In this document: positions 1 through 9,235 of the stretch, in pieces
How positions within the stretch are numbered: position 1 is the first letter of the stretch
How the letters are laid out: every line of letters begins with the position of its first letter
Source: Marinibacterium anthonyi
GTDB lineage: Bacteria > Pseudomonadota > Alphaproteobacteria > Rhodobacterales > Rhodobacteraceae
Reading direction: 5' to 3'
NCBI GenBank assembly: GCA_003217735.2
Contig: CP031585.1
Location: 4,832,501 to 4,896,500 of the forward strand
DNA: 64,000 nucleotides
The notes under the pieces: model-generated
What the model saw: the letters and a program-made list of their open reading frames with translations, nothing else
What the model was told of the DNA's origin: nothing
The model's database searches: none
Program-made: the position numbers and the translations under genes

Positions 1-540
1 TTCGGCGCGCCGCCCGTCAATGCCTCTGATTGTTCCGACCTCAACCCCGCTTCCGTTTCCGTCAGCGCCGTCTCGGCCGCCCCGTCAGCGCCTCAGCGCC
101 GCCGGTGAAGGGGGTTCTACGGATGTGCCGTGCGAGTCGCAAGAGCATTTTTGCGGTTTTTTTCGCTGCCCGTACGTCACCACGCCATGGCGTGAAAACC
201 GCGCGGCGCAGTCGTGGTCATATGGTGGCCGATCTAGCGTCTGCCTGGCCAAGACATACAAAACATTGATGAAATGCCGGATCGGAGCCCCAGGCCGACC
301 ATGCAGGATTTCTGGCCAAGCCCCCTGCCCGGCCAAGAAAAAATCCGCGCATCCATCGTGGCACAGCCTTCCTTCCCGCATCCGTTGCCTGATCACCGGG
401 GCGATTCATGTTGGAATCGGCCCCTGACACCCCCGAGTCAGATCGGGTCTGACAGGAACGTGTGTTCGGCGCAGGCCCTCGCCCGTGGTAGTTTCGCCAA
501 GGCAATTCCCCAAGGATCGGCGCAGGGCGGGCGCGACGGC
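1..540. other. Intergenic or unassigned stretch at the window edge
   Basis: I see no convincing gene here. Open frames exist on both strands, but none has a plausible ribosome binding site or a recognisable product. The left part holds repeated GTCAGCGCC units (about 68-106), and the sequence near 149-171 has two T runs (ATTTTTGCGGTTTTTTTCGC). The T runs could be the end of a transcript entering from outside the window, but I find no good stem before them. The promoter of the rhodanese gene at 541 should lie in the right part; no clear -35/-10 pair was identified. Confidence 0.5.
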
Positions 541-1017
541 ATGAAACTGGTTCACGACGGCTCTTCAGGGTTCGTACGACGGGATCTGGTCGTCTTTGCG
601 CTGATCGGCGTGGCGCTCGGGGCCCTGACCTATCGCGGCACCCGCCTGTCGCCCCCTGCGCCCCAGGCCACACTCACCGCGACCGAGGCCGAAACAAAGG
701 CCGCGGCGGGCGAGATCACCCTGATCGACATCCGCAGGCCCGACGAATGGCACAGCACCGGTATCGCCGCGCCCGCCCATCCCCTGGACATGCGGCAGCA
801 GGATTTCCTGGCCCGGCTGCGCGACATCGTTCCGCCCGGCACACCCGTCGCCGTGATCTGCGCCCGGGGCGTCCGGTCGGCCCGGGTCGCGGCCCAGATG
901 CGGCAGGCCGGGTTCGACCAGGTCCTCGACGTGCCCGAGGGCATGATCGGGTCCGCCGCCGGTCCGGGGTGGGTTGCGCGGGGATTGCCTCTCAAACCTT
1001 ATGACGGAGACAAGTGA
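541..1017 (+). CDS. Membrane-anchored rhodanese-like protein
   Basis: A 158-residue protein with an N-terminal hydrophobic segment (about residues 17-30) followed by one rhodanese domain. The probable active-site loop is CARGVRS, with the cysteine near residue 107. The earlier IDIRRPDEW is the usual CH2A-type rhodanese motif. Proteins of this kind transfer sulfane sulfur or act in thiol redox chemistry; the acceptor is unknown. The anchor suggests the domain sits at the membrane, probably facing the periplasm. I chose ATG 541 because the frame upstream of it is not protein-like. The stop overlaps the next start (TGATG), so the two genes are probably co-transcribed. Confidence 0.8.
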   Translation: MKLVHDGSSGFVRRDLVVFALIGVALGALTYRGTRLSPPAPQATLTATEAETKAAAGEITLIDIRRPDEWHSTGIAAPAHPLDMRQQDFLARLRDIVPPGTPVAVICARGVRSARVAAQMRQAGFDQVLDVPEGMIGSAAGPGWVARGLPLKPYDGDK

Positions 1018-1877
1018 TGGCAGTGCGATATCTTCTGGCCGCGCTTGGCGCCAGTTTTGGCGTCAGCGTTGCGGGCCCGGCAAGCGCCGATTGCAACGGC
1101 GCGCCCGCCCCCTGCGAGATCGCCAGCGGGACATATGACATACGCCTGCCCGAAACGTCCGCCGATGCGCCGGTCGTGATGTTCCTGCATGGGTATGGCG
1201 GCGACGGGATGGTGACGATGAACAAGCCCCAGCTGGTCGATCCGCTGCTGGCCCGGGGCTATGCGGTGATCGCCCCCGATGGCCTGCCCCGTGGCGGGGA
1301 CGGTCCGAACAGCTGGGCCTTTCGGCCAAGGGATGGCGCGCGGGACGAAACCGCCTTTCTGACGGATGTCGCGCGCGATGCGGCCCGGCGGTTCGGCGTC
1401 AGCGACACCAAAGTCATCCTGGCGGGCTTTTCCGCCGGCGCGTTCATGGTGAGCTACCTGGCCTGCAAGGCGCCGCAAAGCTTTGCCGCCTATGCGCCGG
1501 TGTCGGGCGGCTTCTGGCACCCGTACCCGGATCACTGCGACGGGCCGGTGCGGCTGTTCCAGTCCCACGGCTGGGCCGACTCGGTCGTCCCGCTGGAAGG
1601 CCGGCCCCTGGGCAACGGCACCTATCGGCAGGGCGATATATGGGCGGGGATGGAGATCTGGCGCGCGGCCAATGCCTGCCCGGATGACGATCCGTCCGGC
1701 ATATCGACCACCGGCGACTTCATGCGCCGCCAGTGGTCGGATTGCGCCCCGGGAAGCGACCTGGAATTCGCGCTGTTTCCCGGGGGACATGTCGTGCCCG
1801 CCGGGTGGGCGGACATGATCCTTGACTGGTACGAGGCCGAGGACGGCAGCCAGGCCGCCCTTATTCCGCCGGAGTAG
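1017..1877 (+). CDS. Secreted alpha/beta-hydrolase, PHB depolymerase/LpqC-type esterase
   Basis: A 286-residue hydrolase with a signal peptide that appears to end at PASA-DC (about residue 25). The nucleophile motif GFSAG places the serine near residue 139. The likely acid is in HGWADS (Asp about 188) and the base in FPGGHVVP (His about 258), so the triad is complete. The oxyanion-side motif MFLHGYGG is also present. This matches the family of extracellular poly(3-hydroxybutyrate) depolymerase-like and feruloyl-esterase-like enzymes. The substrate cannot be told from sequence. ATG 1017 has GGAGA six bases upstream; a GTG at 1014 is an alternative. Its 3' end overlaps opgH by 17 bases tail to tail. 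Confidence 0.8.
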   Translation: MAVRYLLAALGASFGVSVAGPASADCNGAPAPCEIASGTYDIRLPETSADAPVVMFLHGYGGDGMVTMNKPQLVDPLLARGYAVIAPDGLPRGGDGPNSWAFRPRDGARDETAFLTDVARDAARRFGVSDTKVILAGFSAGAFMVSYLACKAPQSFAAYAPVSGGFWHPYPDHCDGPVRLFQSHGWADSVVPLEGRPLGNGTYRQGDIWAGMEIWRAANACPDDDPSGISTTGDFMRRQWSDCAPGSDLEFALFPGGHVVPAGWADMILDWYEAEDGSQAALIPPE

Positions 1878-3741
1878 CGACGGCCGTGCCGTCCAGGACC
1901 GACTTCAGCTCGGCCCGGTAATGGCGGGCGGCACGGGTGATCGCCGGTTCGACATATTCCTCGCGCGTGCCCATCACCACCGGACGGCGGCCAAAGCTGA
2001 ACCCGCTCAGCGCCGAAAGCGGAACCGCCAGCGCCAGGCTCAGACCGATCGGCATCAGCCAGACCGAAACAAAGCCCGTCACGATCCCCAGCATCAGAAG
2101 CAGGCCGCTGACCGTTTCCAGCGCGTGGAACTGCAGCAGGGTGCGCAGGCTGTAGTGGCCCCCCTCACGGGTCTGCGGCGACCAGCCCTTCTGCAGGCCG
2201 AAGGCGGTTCGGAACACGGCGATCATCTGCTGCACCATCAGCACGGGCGCATAGATCACCGACAGGCAGACCTCGGTCACGAAGGAGGCGCCAAAGCGGC
2301 CGACCCCGCCGTACTGGCTGAACTGGTCGCCGGTCATGCGCAGCGCCCCGATCCCCATCAGCTTGGGCAGCAGCAGCATGGCGTAGACCAGCACGATGAC
2401 CAGCACGTGGCGACCGTCTTCCATGTCGGGCCAGGTCGGGAACAGCGGGTTGGATGGCGAGAAGTAGGTCAGGACCGATTTCTCTTCGCCCACACCGATC
2501 AGCGCCCACATAACCAGCAGCGCGAACCAGATCGGCGACATCAGATACCCCATGGCGCCGTGGAACAGGTGGAACCGCGACATCGCAGACAGGCCGCGCG
2601 CACCCAGAAGACGAAGGTGCTGCAGGTTGCCCTGGCACCAGCGACGGTCGCGCTGGATGTGGTCGATCAGCGTCTGCGGCGTTTCCTCGTAGCTGCCCCG
2701 GATCCGCGGCAGGAACCGCACGCCCCAGCCGGCGCGGCGCAGCAGGCCGGCTTCGACGAAGTCGTGGCTCATGATCAACCCGCCCCCCCGCAGCCCCTTG
2801 ACCCGCGGCAGGCCGGCCGACGCGGCGAAGGCCCGGGTGCGGATGATCGCGTTGTGACCCCAGTAGTTGCCTTCCTCGCCACACCAGCGGGCCATGCCTT
2901 CGGCCAGGGCCGCGCCGTAGACGCCGTTGGCGAACTGCTGCATCCGGGCAAAGACCGACTGCGCGCCGATCAGCTGCGGGAAGCTCTGGATCAGGCCGGC
3001 GGACGGGTCTCGGGCCAGGGAATCCGTCAGCTCGGCGATCGCGTCGCCGGTCATCAGGCTGTCGGCGTCCAGCACCAGCATCGCATCCCAGTCGGCACCC
3101 CAGTTGACGACCCAGTCCGCGATGTTGCCGACCTTGCGGTCGGTATTTTCCTCACGACGGCGATAATACAGCTCAAGACCCGGCGACAGCGATTCACGGA
3201 TCGCGGCGACGGCGGCCTGTTCCTGCACCGCGATCGCCTCGTCCCGCGTATCCGACAGGACGAAGACCGCATAATGGTGCCCTTTCCCCTTCTCGCGCAG
3301 CTCCTCCAGCATCGACTTGGCGTTCCCCAGCACGTACCAGGGCACCTCGTTGTAGACCGGCATCAGCAGCGCGACCTTCATCGGCTTGGCCTGGCCTTCC
3401 ACCCGCTGCGGCGTCTGGCGCGACAGCGACACCAGCCCCAGCGCGACGGTCGAGACCGTCAGGCAGATCCAGAAGAAGTTGAACCCGATGAGGACGAGCA
3501 GCACGATCTCGAGCCAGGACAGCCCGTCGGACGCGAACCATCCGTGCATCACGTAGATCAGCCCGAAGGTGGCAACCGTCGCCGGGCTGAAGGACAGGAT
3601 GCGCCACAACGCGACATCGCGCGGACGCTGCGGCCCGGGGGCCTGACCGTCCCGGAACCGGGCGGCGAAGTTTTGGATCGGCATCGCAAGCGGTGCCTTC
3701 GGTGGCATGATAAGCAGATTTTGGAACATGTTAGGCCTCAC
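1861..3741 (-). CDS. opgH: Glucans biosynthesis glucosyltransferase H
   Basis: A 626-residue inner-membrane family 2 glycosyltransferase that polymerises the beta-1,2-linked backbone of osmoregulated periplasmic glucans from UDP-glucose. The cytoplasmic catalytic domain lies between the first membrane segments (about 55-105) and the C-terminal membrane segments. It shows the processive GT2 signature: LDADS (about 224-228), HDF (Asp about 327) and QRDRRW (about 363-368). The N-terminus is short compared with the roughly 840-residue enterobacterial OpgH and similar to alphaproteobacterial forms. The start overlaps the opgG stop by four bases (ATGA), so translation is coupled. Last gene of opgC-opgG-opgH. 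Confidence 0.95.
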   Translation of the reverse strand: MRPNMFQNLLIMPPKAPLAMPIQNFAARFRDGQAPGPQRPRDVALWRILSFSPATVATFGLIYVMHGWFASDGLSWLEIVLLVLIGFNFFWICLTVSTVALGLVSLSRQTPQRVEGQAKPMKVALLMPVYNEVPWYVLGNAKSMLEELREKGKGHHYAVFVLSDTRDEAIAVQEQAAVAAIRESLSPGLELYYRRREENTDRKVGNIADWVVNWGADWDAMLVLDADSLMTGDAIAELTDSLARDPSAGLIQSFPQLIGAQSVFARMQQFANGVYGAALAEGMARWCGEEGNYWGHNAIIRTRAFAASAGLPRVKGLRGGGLIMSHDFVEAGLLRRAGWGVRFLPRIRGSYEETPQTLIDHIQRDRRWCQGNLQHLRLLGARGLSAMSRFHLFHGAMGYLMSPIWFALLVMWALIGVGEEKSVLTYFSPSNPLFPTWPDMEDGRHVLVIVLVYAMLLLPKLMGIGALRMTGDQFSQYGGVGRFGASFVTEVCLSVIYAPVLMVQQMIAVFRTAFGLQKGWSPQTREGGHYSLRTLLQFHALETVSGLLLMLGIVTGFVSVWLMPIGLSLALAVPLSALSGFSFGRRPVVMGTREEYVEPAITRAARHYRAELKSVLDGTAVATPAE

Positions 3742-5243
3742 GCAGTCCAGCGGTAGAGCCAGGCTTCACTGGCAGGCGCGCCGTCCTTGAGGAGCTGGGC
3801 GCGGATTTCGACCATTTTCAGGTCTTTGGGGTCGAAACCGAAGGCAAGCCTGGGCCCGCCCGTCTCGGGGTTGCGTTGCAGCACCCCCTCGGTGGTTTCG
3901 ACATGGGGCGACGACAGCTGCACCCCGATCTTGTCCAACCCGTCGTCGAACAACGGGTTGGCTTCGAAATCGATCGCCACAAGCTGGCCTTCGTGCCAGC
4001 CATCGCCCATGGCGGTGTTCAGGACCCGGGGCAGGCCATTGGCAAGCGGTTCTTCTTGTCCCCAGGTCAGGCGATAGGCCAGGTCGACCTGTTCGCCCGC
4101 TTTCATCACCTCGGCCGGACGCCAGTAGGCGACGATATTGTCGTAGATCTCGCGGTCGGCCGGAATTTCCACCAGCGTCACCGCCCCCTTGCCCCAATTG
4201 CCCTTGGGCTGCACCCAAAGGCCGGGGCGCTTGTGGTACAGCGCCTCGAGATCGTTGTAGTCGGAAAACTTGCGCGGCCTCTGCAGCAGGCCGAACCCCT
4301 GCGGGTTCTCGTCGACGAACGAAGATATCTGCAGCTCCCTTGGGTTGTTCAAGGGGCGCCAGATAACTTCGCCAACGCCATTGCGGATCAGCAGCCCGTC
4401 GCTGTCATGAACCGCCGGGCGGAAGTCGTGGAACCGGGTGCGGTCCTTGCCGTCGAACAGGAACATCGACGTCAGCGGCCCCAGGCCCACGTGGTCGATA
4501 TCGACCCGGGGGAACAGGGTCGCCTCGACCTCCATCACGCATTCGGACCCGGGCGTGATCAGGAACCGGTAGGCCCCTGACACCGAAGGGCTGTCCATCA
4601 GCGCATGCAGCACGATCTCGCGCTGGTCCGGACCCGGCGCTTCCAGCCAGAATTCGATGAACTCGGGGAATTCCTCGCCCTCAGGATCGGCCGTGTTCAG
4701 CGCCAGGCCACGGGCCGACAGGCCATAGATCTCGCCCACGCCGATGGCGCGGAAATAGCTGGCGCCCTGAAAGACGCAGAATTCGTTCTTGTGCCCGAAC
4801 CCGTCCAGTTCCGTCCGCAGGCGCAGGCCGGAATAGCCCAGCCCATCCTCAACCGGCAGGTCGGGCGCCTTGTCGGTCCGGTCGAACCGCGAGAAATCGA
4901 AGGCCACGGGCTGGGCCATGCCGTTTTCGACCGTGTTGATCCGGACGGGGCGCGGGAAATAGGGGCCGGGCAGAAAGAAATCGACCTCGTAGGACCGGTC
5001 CGTCCCGTGCCACAGCGCCCGGTCGTGGCGCGCCCACATGGTCAGGTATTGCTCATAGCTCATGTCCAGCCAGTCGGCGGGCGCAGAGTCGCGCAGATGG
5101 AACTTGGATCCGGCCAGGTCGCGGGCGCGCTGGATCACCACCGAACGATCGAACGGCACATCCGAACCGGACGCGAACGCCGCGCCGGATGCAAGAACTG
5201 CAAGTACGGTGGATGCGAAGAAATCTCTTCGGTTGATCGTCAT
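3738..5243 (-). CDS. opgG: Periplasmic glucan biosynthesis protein G
   Basis: A 501-residue periplasmic protein of the OpgG/OpgD (MdoG) family, needed for making or branching osmoregulated periplasmic glucans after the backbone crosses the membrane. The true start is ATG 5243. It gives MTINRRDFFAS followed by a hydrophobic stretch and ASG, a twin-arginine-type signal peptide, so the protein is probably exported folded by Tat. The open frame extends further upstream but that part is inside opgC and not protein-like. It overlaps opgC upstream and opgH downstream by four bases each. Confidence 0.95.
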   Translation of the reverse strand: MTINRRDFFASTVLAVLASGAAFASGSDVPFDRSVVIQRARDLAGSKFHLRDSAPADWLDMSYEQYLTMWARHDRALWHGTDRSYEVDFFLPGPYFPRPVRINTVENGMAQPVAFDFSRFDRTDKAPDLPVEDGLGYSGLRLRTELDGFGHKNEFCVFQGASYFRAIGVGEIYGLSARGLALNTADPEGEEFPEFIEFWLEAPGPDQREIVLHALMDSPSVSGAYRFLITPGSECVMEVEATLFPRVDIDHVGLGPLTSMFLFDGKDRTRFHDFRPAVHDSDGLLIRNGVGEVIWRPLNNPRELQISSFVDENPQGFGLLQRPRKFSDYNDLEALYHKRPGLWVQPKGNWGKGAVTLVEIPADREIYDNIVAYWRPAEVMKAGEQVDLAYRLTWGQEEPLANGLPRVLNTAMGDGWHEGQLVAIDFEANPLFDDGLDKIGVQLSSPHVETTEGVLQRNPETGGPRLAFGFDPKDLKMVEIRAQLLKDGAPASEAWLYRWTA

Positions 5244-6463
5244 GAACGCTTGCTCCGCCAGGGCTGGGATTTGAACCAGGAGGCCGTGTAGGCTACTGTC
5301 ACAAGCAGGCAAAACCCGATTAGGTTCCCGACGGTTACAACAAAATTGCTGCGACCGAAGTGATCCATGACCACTCCGATCAGCCTGGCCATGGCCATAG
5401 ACGCCACGAAGACGGCAAGAGATTGCTGACCGACCTTCGTGATGATCGTCAGCAGGAAATGGCCGACCCACCCGTCATACAGCCGCGACAGACGCCCCCC
5501 GTTTTCCCCCGCCCAGTACCAGGCCAGATAGCCCAGCGAGAGGAAGTGAACATAGCGTAACAGCCCGAATTCAGTCTTGATTCTCAGTTCTTCGGTCAGC
5601 GGCCAGGTCGGCCGGATCTGGCCGCCAAGCGCGGGCAAGGCATCGTTGATCCAGGTGAACACCTTCCACGATCCGAACGGCGATCCCAGGATCAGAAACG
5701 CGGCGGCGGCCCATGCGATCCATGCCTCGCGCGGGGGTTTCGGCAACCATCCGCGCATGAACCCGAATCCGGTGAAAAACAGCAGCTGCCAGCCGAACGG
5801 ATTGAAGAACCACTCCCGGTCCGACCAGGGTTCCGCCGGCAGGCCCAGCAGGCCAAGGTTGGCGGCCAGCCAGATCGCCAGGCTGCCGGCGATCACCACA
5901 GGGTTCCCGGCCCGCGCCAGCCCCATCATCAGCGGCATCATCGCCAGGATGACCAGGTACATCGGCAGGATGTCGAAATAGTTCGGCACGTAGGTCAGCG
6001 TGAACAGTCCCACGATCTGGGGCATCGGGTCCTTGAACAGCGGCCACAGGTTCAGCGCGGTGACGTAATCCTTCTCGAACCCGCCGTAATATTCGATCCA
6101 GGCCATGGTCATCGCCACGAAGAAGAACAGGCAGATATGGGCCCAGTAGACCTGCCAGCAGCGGAAGGCGACGCGCGCGGCGCCCACCCACCAGCCCTTG
6201 CGTTCAAAGCTGCCGCCAAAGGCGATGGCCGACGCCATGCCCGAACAGAAGACAAAGATCTCGGTCGCGTCGGAGAACCCGAAGCGGGCGGGGATCCAGT
6301 TGGCCCAGGGGTTGAACGGGATATGCGCGATGAGGATGATGAACATCGCAATCCCGCGCGCGACGTCGAGCCTGAGGTCTCGCGTCGTGGGAATGGCGCC
6401 CACCGTCGAAGAAGCGGCAGGCCGAGTGGCAGCGCAGGCCGCTGTAGGCGAAAGGCTATTCAT
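5240..6463 (-). CDS. opgC: OpgC protein, glucan succinyl/acyl modification
   Basis: A 407-residue polytopic membrane protein of the OpgC family. In Rhodobacter sphaeroides OpgC is required to attach succinyl groups to periplasmic glucans. About ten hydrophobic segments follow a soluble N-terminus. The segment RDLRLDVARGIAMFIILIAH is the conserved first membrane entry of this acyltransferase-like family. I chose ATG 6463 because a strong ribosome binding site (GGGGAGG) sits just upstream. In R. sphaeroides opgC is linked to opgGIH, whereas here no opgI-like gene is seen and opgC is first. It ends inside the opgG start codon (ATGA). Confidence 0.9.
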   Translation of the reverse strand: MNSLSPTAACAATRPAASSTVGAIPTTRDLRLDVARGIAMFIILIAHIPFNPWANWIPARFGFSDATEIFVFCSGMASAIAFGGSFERKGWWVGAARVAFRCWQVYWAHICLFFFVAMTMAWIEYYGGFEKDYVTALNLWPLFKDPMPQIVGLFTLTYVPNYFDILPMYLVILAMMPLMMGLARAGNPVVIAGSLAIWLAANLGLLGLPAEPWSDREWFFNPFGWQLLFFTGFGFMRGWLPKPPREAWIAWAAAAFLILGSPFGSWKVFTWINDALPALGGQIRPTWPLTEELRIKTEFGLLRYVHFLSLGYLAWYWAGENGGRLSRLYDGWVGHFLLTIITKVGQQSLAVFVASMAMARLIGVVMDHFGRSNFVVTVGNLIGFCLLVTVAYTASWFKSQPWRSKRS

Positions 6464-6491
6464 CAGCCTCCCCTGGGAATTGTCATCGAGG

Positions 6492-7862
6492 TTATTGTGC
6501 CGGGACACTTCGGGCTTCGCCATGGCCACGCCCGGCCGCGATCAGATCCCGGCGGATTGCGGCGAATTGGTCGTCTCTGCCGGCACGCATTCGCCGACGC
6601 TCATCCAGCAGAACCTCAACTGCGTCAAGCTGTCCTGAACGCAGACCGGCATCAATCGTGATACGTTCGAACACATCGCGCTGCGCGTGGCTTCCTCCGG
6701 CCCTCTGAAGGCGGCCCCGGGCCGCTGTTAGCGCCCCAAATGCCCGCAAATACGCCCCTTCGCCAAAAGCTTGCAGCCCCCGCGCCATGCCCAGACCCGG
6801 GTCACACATGCGATCAGCCGAATCAGTTTCCTGCCGCTGAGCGTCGCTTGCGATTCGCGCGATCATCCGGGCGGCGTTCTCGTCATCCCCGGTCGCGGTC
6901 AAAGCCAGCAGGTAATGCAGGTCCGCGAAAATCAGGCTGCCGTCCTCGGTCCGCTTCGCACACAGCGCCGACAGCTCTTCCCAGCGGTTGCCCACCTCGA
7001 CGCCCTCCAGCTCCAGCCGGGCCAGCAGCGACGTCGCGTTCGAGATGTCGCGGTAATCGTCCGTCCGCTCCTTGCGGACCTCGCGGTCATACAGCGCCAG
7101 CACTTCGTCGATCTGGCCCAGGTCCAGGTGCATCAGCGCCTTGTGCCACCAGACGTGGAAGCGGAAGTTGTTGCAATGCGCCCAGGCGGCCTCGCGCCCG
7201 TCCAGCCAGTCCAGCCCGGCGCCGGCGTCGCAGGTCATGTCGTGCACATGGGCCACCGCGTGCAGACCCCAGGCGTCATCGGGCGCCATCCACAACGCCT
7301 GCCGCCCGGCAATCTCGGCCTTCTGGTAATCGCCGGTCTCTTCCAGCGCGAAGGCGTGACAGCCCAAAAGGTACCCCCGCCCGGCATGATCGGGCGCATA
7401 GGCGGGCAGCACCCGTTCGATCGACGCCCGCATGCCGTGGTTGTCGCCCAGCACGAAGCGGATCGCATGGCCCAGCTTCATCGCCAGCACGTCGTCGGGA
7501 TGATCGTCCAACACCCGTTCCAGCATCGTCACGCTGGCCGATGGCCGCCCGTCGATCCACCGCGCCAGCGCCTCGACGAACAACCGCTCGCGGCCGCTGA
7601 CATGGCCCTGGTTCACCGCAGCCAACGCCGCCCGGTAGGCATCATGCGCGGCCGGCACCACTTCGGACCGGCCCAGCAGCAGGGTGAAAAGCCCTTTCAC
7701 CGCCTGCCCCAACCCGAACCCGGGTTCCGCGGCCAGAACCGCGCCCAGGTGTTTCGGCGTGCTTGCCCCATGCGCCAGAAAGGCCATCTGGGCGGCGTTC
7801 CAATCCTCCAGCGCGGACTGCGTTTCCAGGCTTGTCGGCTGGCCGAACAGATCGTGTCGCAT
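6492..7862 (-). CDS. Tetratricopeptide-repeat protein, TTC38-like
   Basis: A 456-residue soluble protein with helical repeat character and no signal peptide. The motif HAVAHVHDM (about 201-209), together with the tryptophan- and histidine-rich FHVWWHKALMHLDLG stretch further on, recalls the TTC38 family of TPR proteins. No enzymatic role is established for the bacterial members. The gene ends 28 bases before the opgC start on the same strand, so it probably shares a transcript with opgCGH and may be the first gene of that operon. Whether it acts in glucan synthesis is unknown. Confidence 0.75.
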   Translation of the reverse strand: MRHDLFGQPTSLETQSALEDWNAAQMAFLAHGASTPKHLGAVLAAEPGFGLGQAVKGLFTLLLGRSEVVPAAHDAYRAALAAVNQGHVSGRERLFVEALARWIDGRPSASVTMLERVLDDHPDDVLAMKLGHAIRFVLGDNHGMRASIERVLPAYAPDHAGRGYLLGCHAFALEETGDYQKAEIAGRQALWMAPDDAWGLHAVAHVHDMTCDAGAGLDWLDGREAAWAHCNNFRFHVWWHKALMHLDLGQIDEVLALYDREVRKERTDDYRDISNATSLLARLELEGVEVGNRWEELSALCAKRTEDGSLIFADLHYLLALTATGDDENAARMIARIASDAQRQETDSADRMCDPGLGMARGLQAFGEGAYLRAFGALTAARGRLQRAGGSHAQRDVFERITIDAGLRSGQLDAVEVLLDERRRMRAGRDDQFAAIRRDLIAAGRGHGEARSVPAQ

Positions 7863-7931
7863 CAGGATTCCTAACCGCTGGGTAGCTTTCTCTTAAGCAG
7901 AGTTAGCAAATCCCGGCGGTCATCGGGTCCG

Positions 7932-7992
7932 TGTTACAGCCATATTGACGCATTGGTGACCCCCGCGCCCGGCCCCGTGATCGGCTGTAACA
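7932..7992. promoter_or_regulatory. Perfect 10-bp inverted repeat upstream of the TPR-opg operon
   Basis: TGTTACAGCC (7932-7941) and GGCTGTAACA (7983-7992) are exact inverted copies 41 bases apart. They lie between the 3' end of the CoA-transferase gene and the start of the TPR gene at 7862, where the promoter of the opg operon should be. The spacing could suit two operator half-sites bound by a looping regulator, or chance. No protein can be named. Confidence 0.3.
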
Positions 7993-7994
7993 TT

Positions 7995-8019
7995 GGATCG
8001 CCCCAAATCAGGGCGATCC
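7995..8019 (-). terminator. Hairpin downstream of the CoA-transferase gene
   Basis: GGATCGCCC and GGGCGATCC form a perfect 9-bp stem with a 7-base loop, about 30 bases past the stop of the minus-strand CoA-transferase gene. There is no clear T run after it, so it may be a weak terminator or an RNA 3' end stabiliser. A tandem GGTGTTGTCA repeat (8031-8050) lies between stem and gene. Confidence 0.4.
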
Positions 8020-8047
8020 TTGCGCAGCAAGGTGTTGTCAGGTGTTG

Positions 8048-9235
8048 TCAGGCTTCGAACGGGTCTTCCCGGGACAGGATCCTGTCCGTATCGGCGCCGA
8101 AGGTCGGCGGCGCATGGCGATAGGTCACCGGCGTCTTCGAGAATTTCAGCGGGTTGCCGATCAGCTCGACAGGGCCCGGCGCGGCCTCCATCCCGATCTT
8201 CATCTCGCGGGCCGCGACCTGGTCGGTGGCGAATACCTGGTCCAGCGTCTGCACCGGCCCGACCGGCACTTTCACCGCCTCCAGCCCCGCGATGATCTCG
8301 GCCATCGTGCGCGCCGCCATGGCGGGCCGCAGGATCGCGTTCAGCGCATCCCGATTGGCCAGCCGCGCCGGGTTGGTCGCGAACCGCTCGTCCTTCGGCA
8401 GGTCGTCCAGCCCCAGGTATCCGCAATAGCGCCCGAACTGCCCGTCGTTGCCGACAGCCAGGATCACGTGGCCATCGGACGTGGCATAGACGTCGTAAGG
8501 CACGATATTCGGATGCCCGTTGCCGCGCCGCTGCGGCACCTGGCCCGACAGCATGTAGTTCACGCCCTCGTTGATCATCCACGCGATCTGCGCATCGACC
8601 AGCGCCAGCTCCACGTACTGGCCTTCGCCCGTCCGGTCCCGGTGGCGCAGCGCCGACAGGATCCCCACGGTCGCATACATTCCGCACATCACGTCGGCGA
8701 TGCCCACGCCCACCTTCATCGGCGCGCCATCGGGGTCCCCGGTCAGCGACATGATCCCGCCATAGCCCTGCGCCATCAGGTCATAACCCGGCTTCTCGCG
8801 GTTCGGCCCGGTCTGGCCGTAGCCCGAGATCGAACAATAGATGATCTCCGGCTGCTCCTTGGACAGCGTTTCGTAATCCAGCCCGTATTTCGCCAGCCCG
8901 CCGGGCTTGAAGTTCTCCAGGATGATATCGGCGTGCCTTGCCAGCCGCTTGATCGTCGCCTGCCCCTCTTCGGATGCGATATCCACGCCGACCGACCACT
9001 TGTTGCGGTTGGCGGACATGAAATAGGCCGACAGATCGCTGTCGGCCCCGTCTTCCGTCTTCACATAGGGCGGCCCCCACTGGCGCGTATCGTCGCCCCC
9101 GGTGCCGGGGTTCTCGATCTTGATGACGCTGGCGCCCAGGTCGCCCAGCAGCTGCGAACATGTCGGACCGGCAAGGATCCGGCTCAGATCAAGAACCCTG
9201 ACCCCGTCCAGAGGCCCCCTAGATTCGCCCGTCAT
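8048..9235 (-). CDS. CaiB/BaiF family III CoA-transferase
   Basis: A 395-residue family III CoA-transferase. Enzymes of this class move CoA from one acyl-CoA to another carboxylic acid through an aspartyl-CoA intermediate. The N-terminal GVRVLDLSRILAGPTCSQLL and the likely catalytic aspartate in GIADVMCG (about residue 181) are both present. The length is normal for the family. ATG 9235 has GGGAAG just upstream; the start overlaps the 3' end of the preceding thiamine-diphosphate enzyme by 17 bases, so the two are coupled. The acyl substrate is unknown. Formyl-CoA transferases are paired with a thiamine-dependent oxalyl-CoA decarboxylase in oxalate degraders, but the partner here does not look like that decarboxylase. 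Confidence 0.8.
   Translation of the reverse strand: MTGESRGPLDGVRVLDLSRILAGPTCSQLLGDLGASVIKIENPGTGGDDTRQWGPPYVKTEDGADSDLSAYFMSANRNKWSVGVDIASEEGQATIKRLARHADIILENFKPGGLAKYGLDYETLSKEQPEIIYCSISGYGQTGPNREKPGYDLMAQGYGGIMSLTGDPDGAPMKVGVGIADVMCGMYATVGILSALRHRDRTGEGQYVELALVDAQIAWMINEGVNYMLSGQVPQRRGNGHPNIVPYDVYATSDGHVILAVGNDGQFGRYCGYLGLDDLPKDERFATNPARLANRDALNAILRPAMAARTMAEIIAGLEAVKVPVGPVQTLDQVFATDQVAAREMKIGMEAAPGPVELIGNPLKFSKTPVTYRHAPPTFGADTDRILSREDPFEA

Noticed and set aside
1-540. Possible end of an RNA gene or tRNA near the left edge
   Set aside because: No cloverleaf, no T-loop motif and no stem before the T runs could be found.
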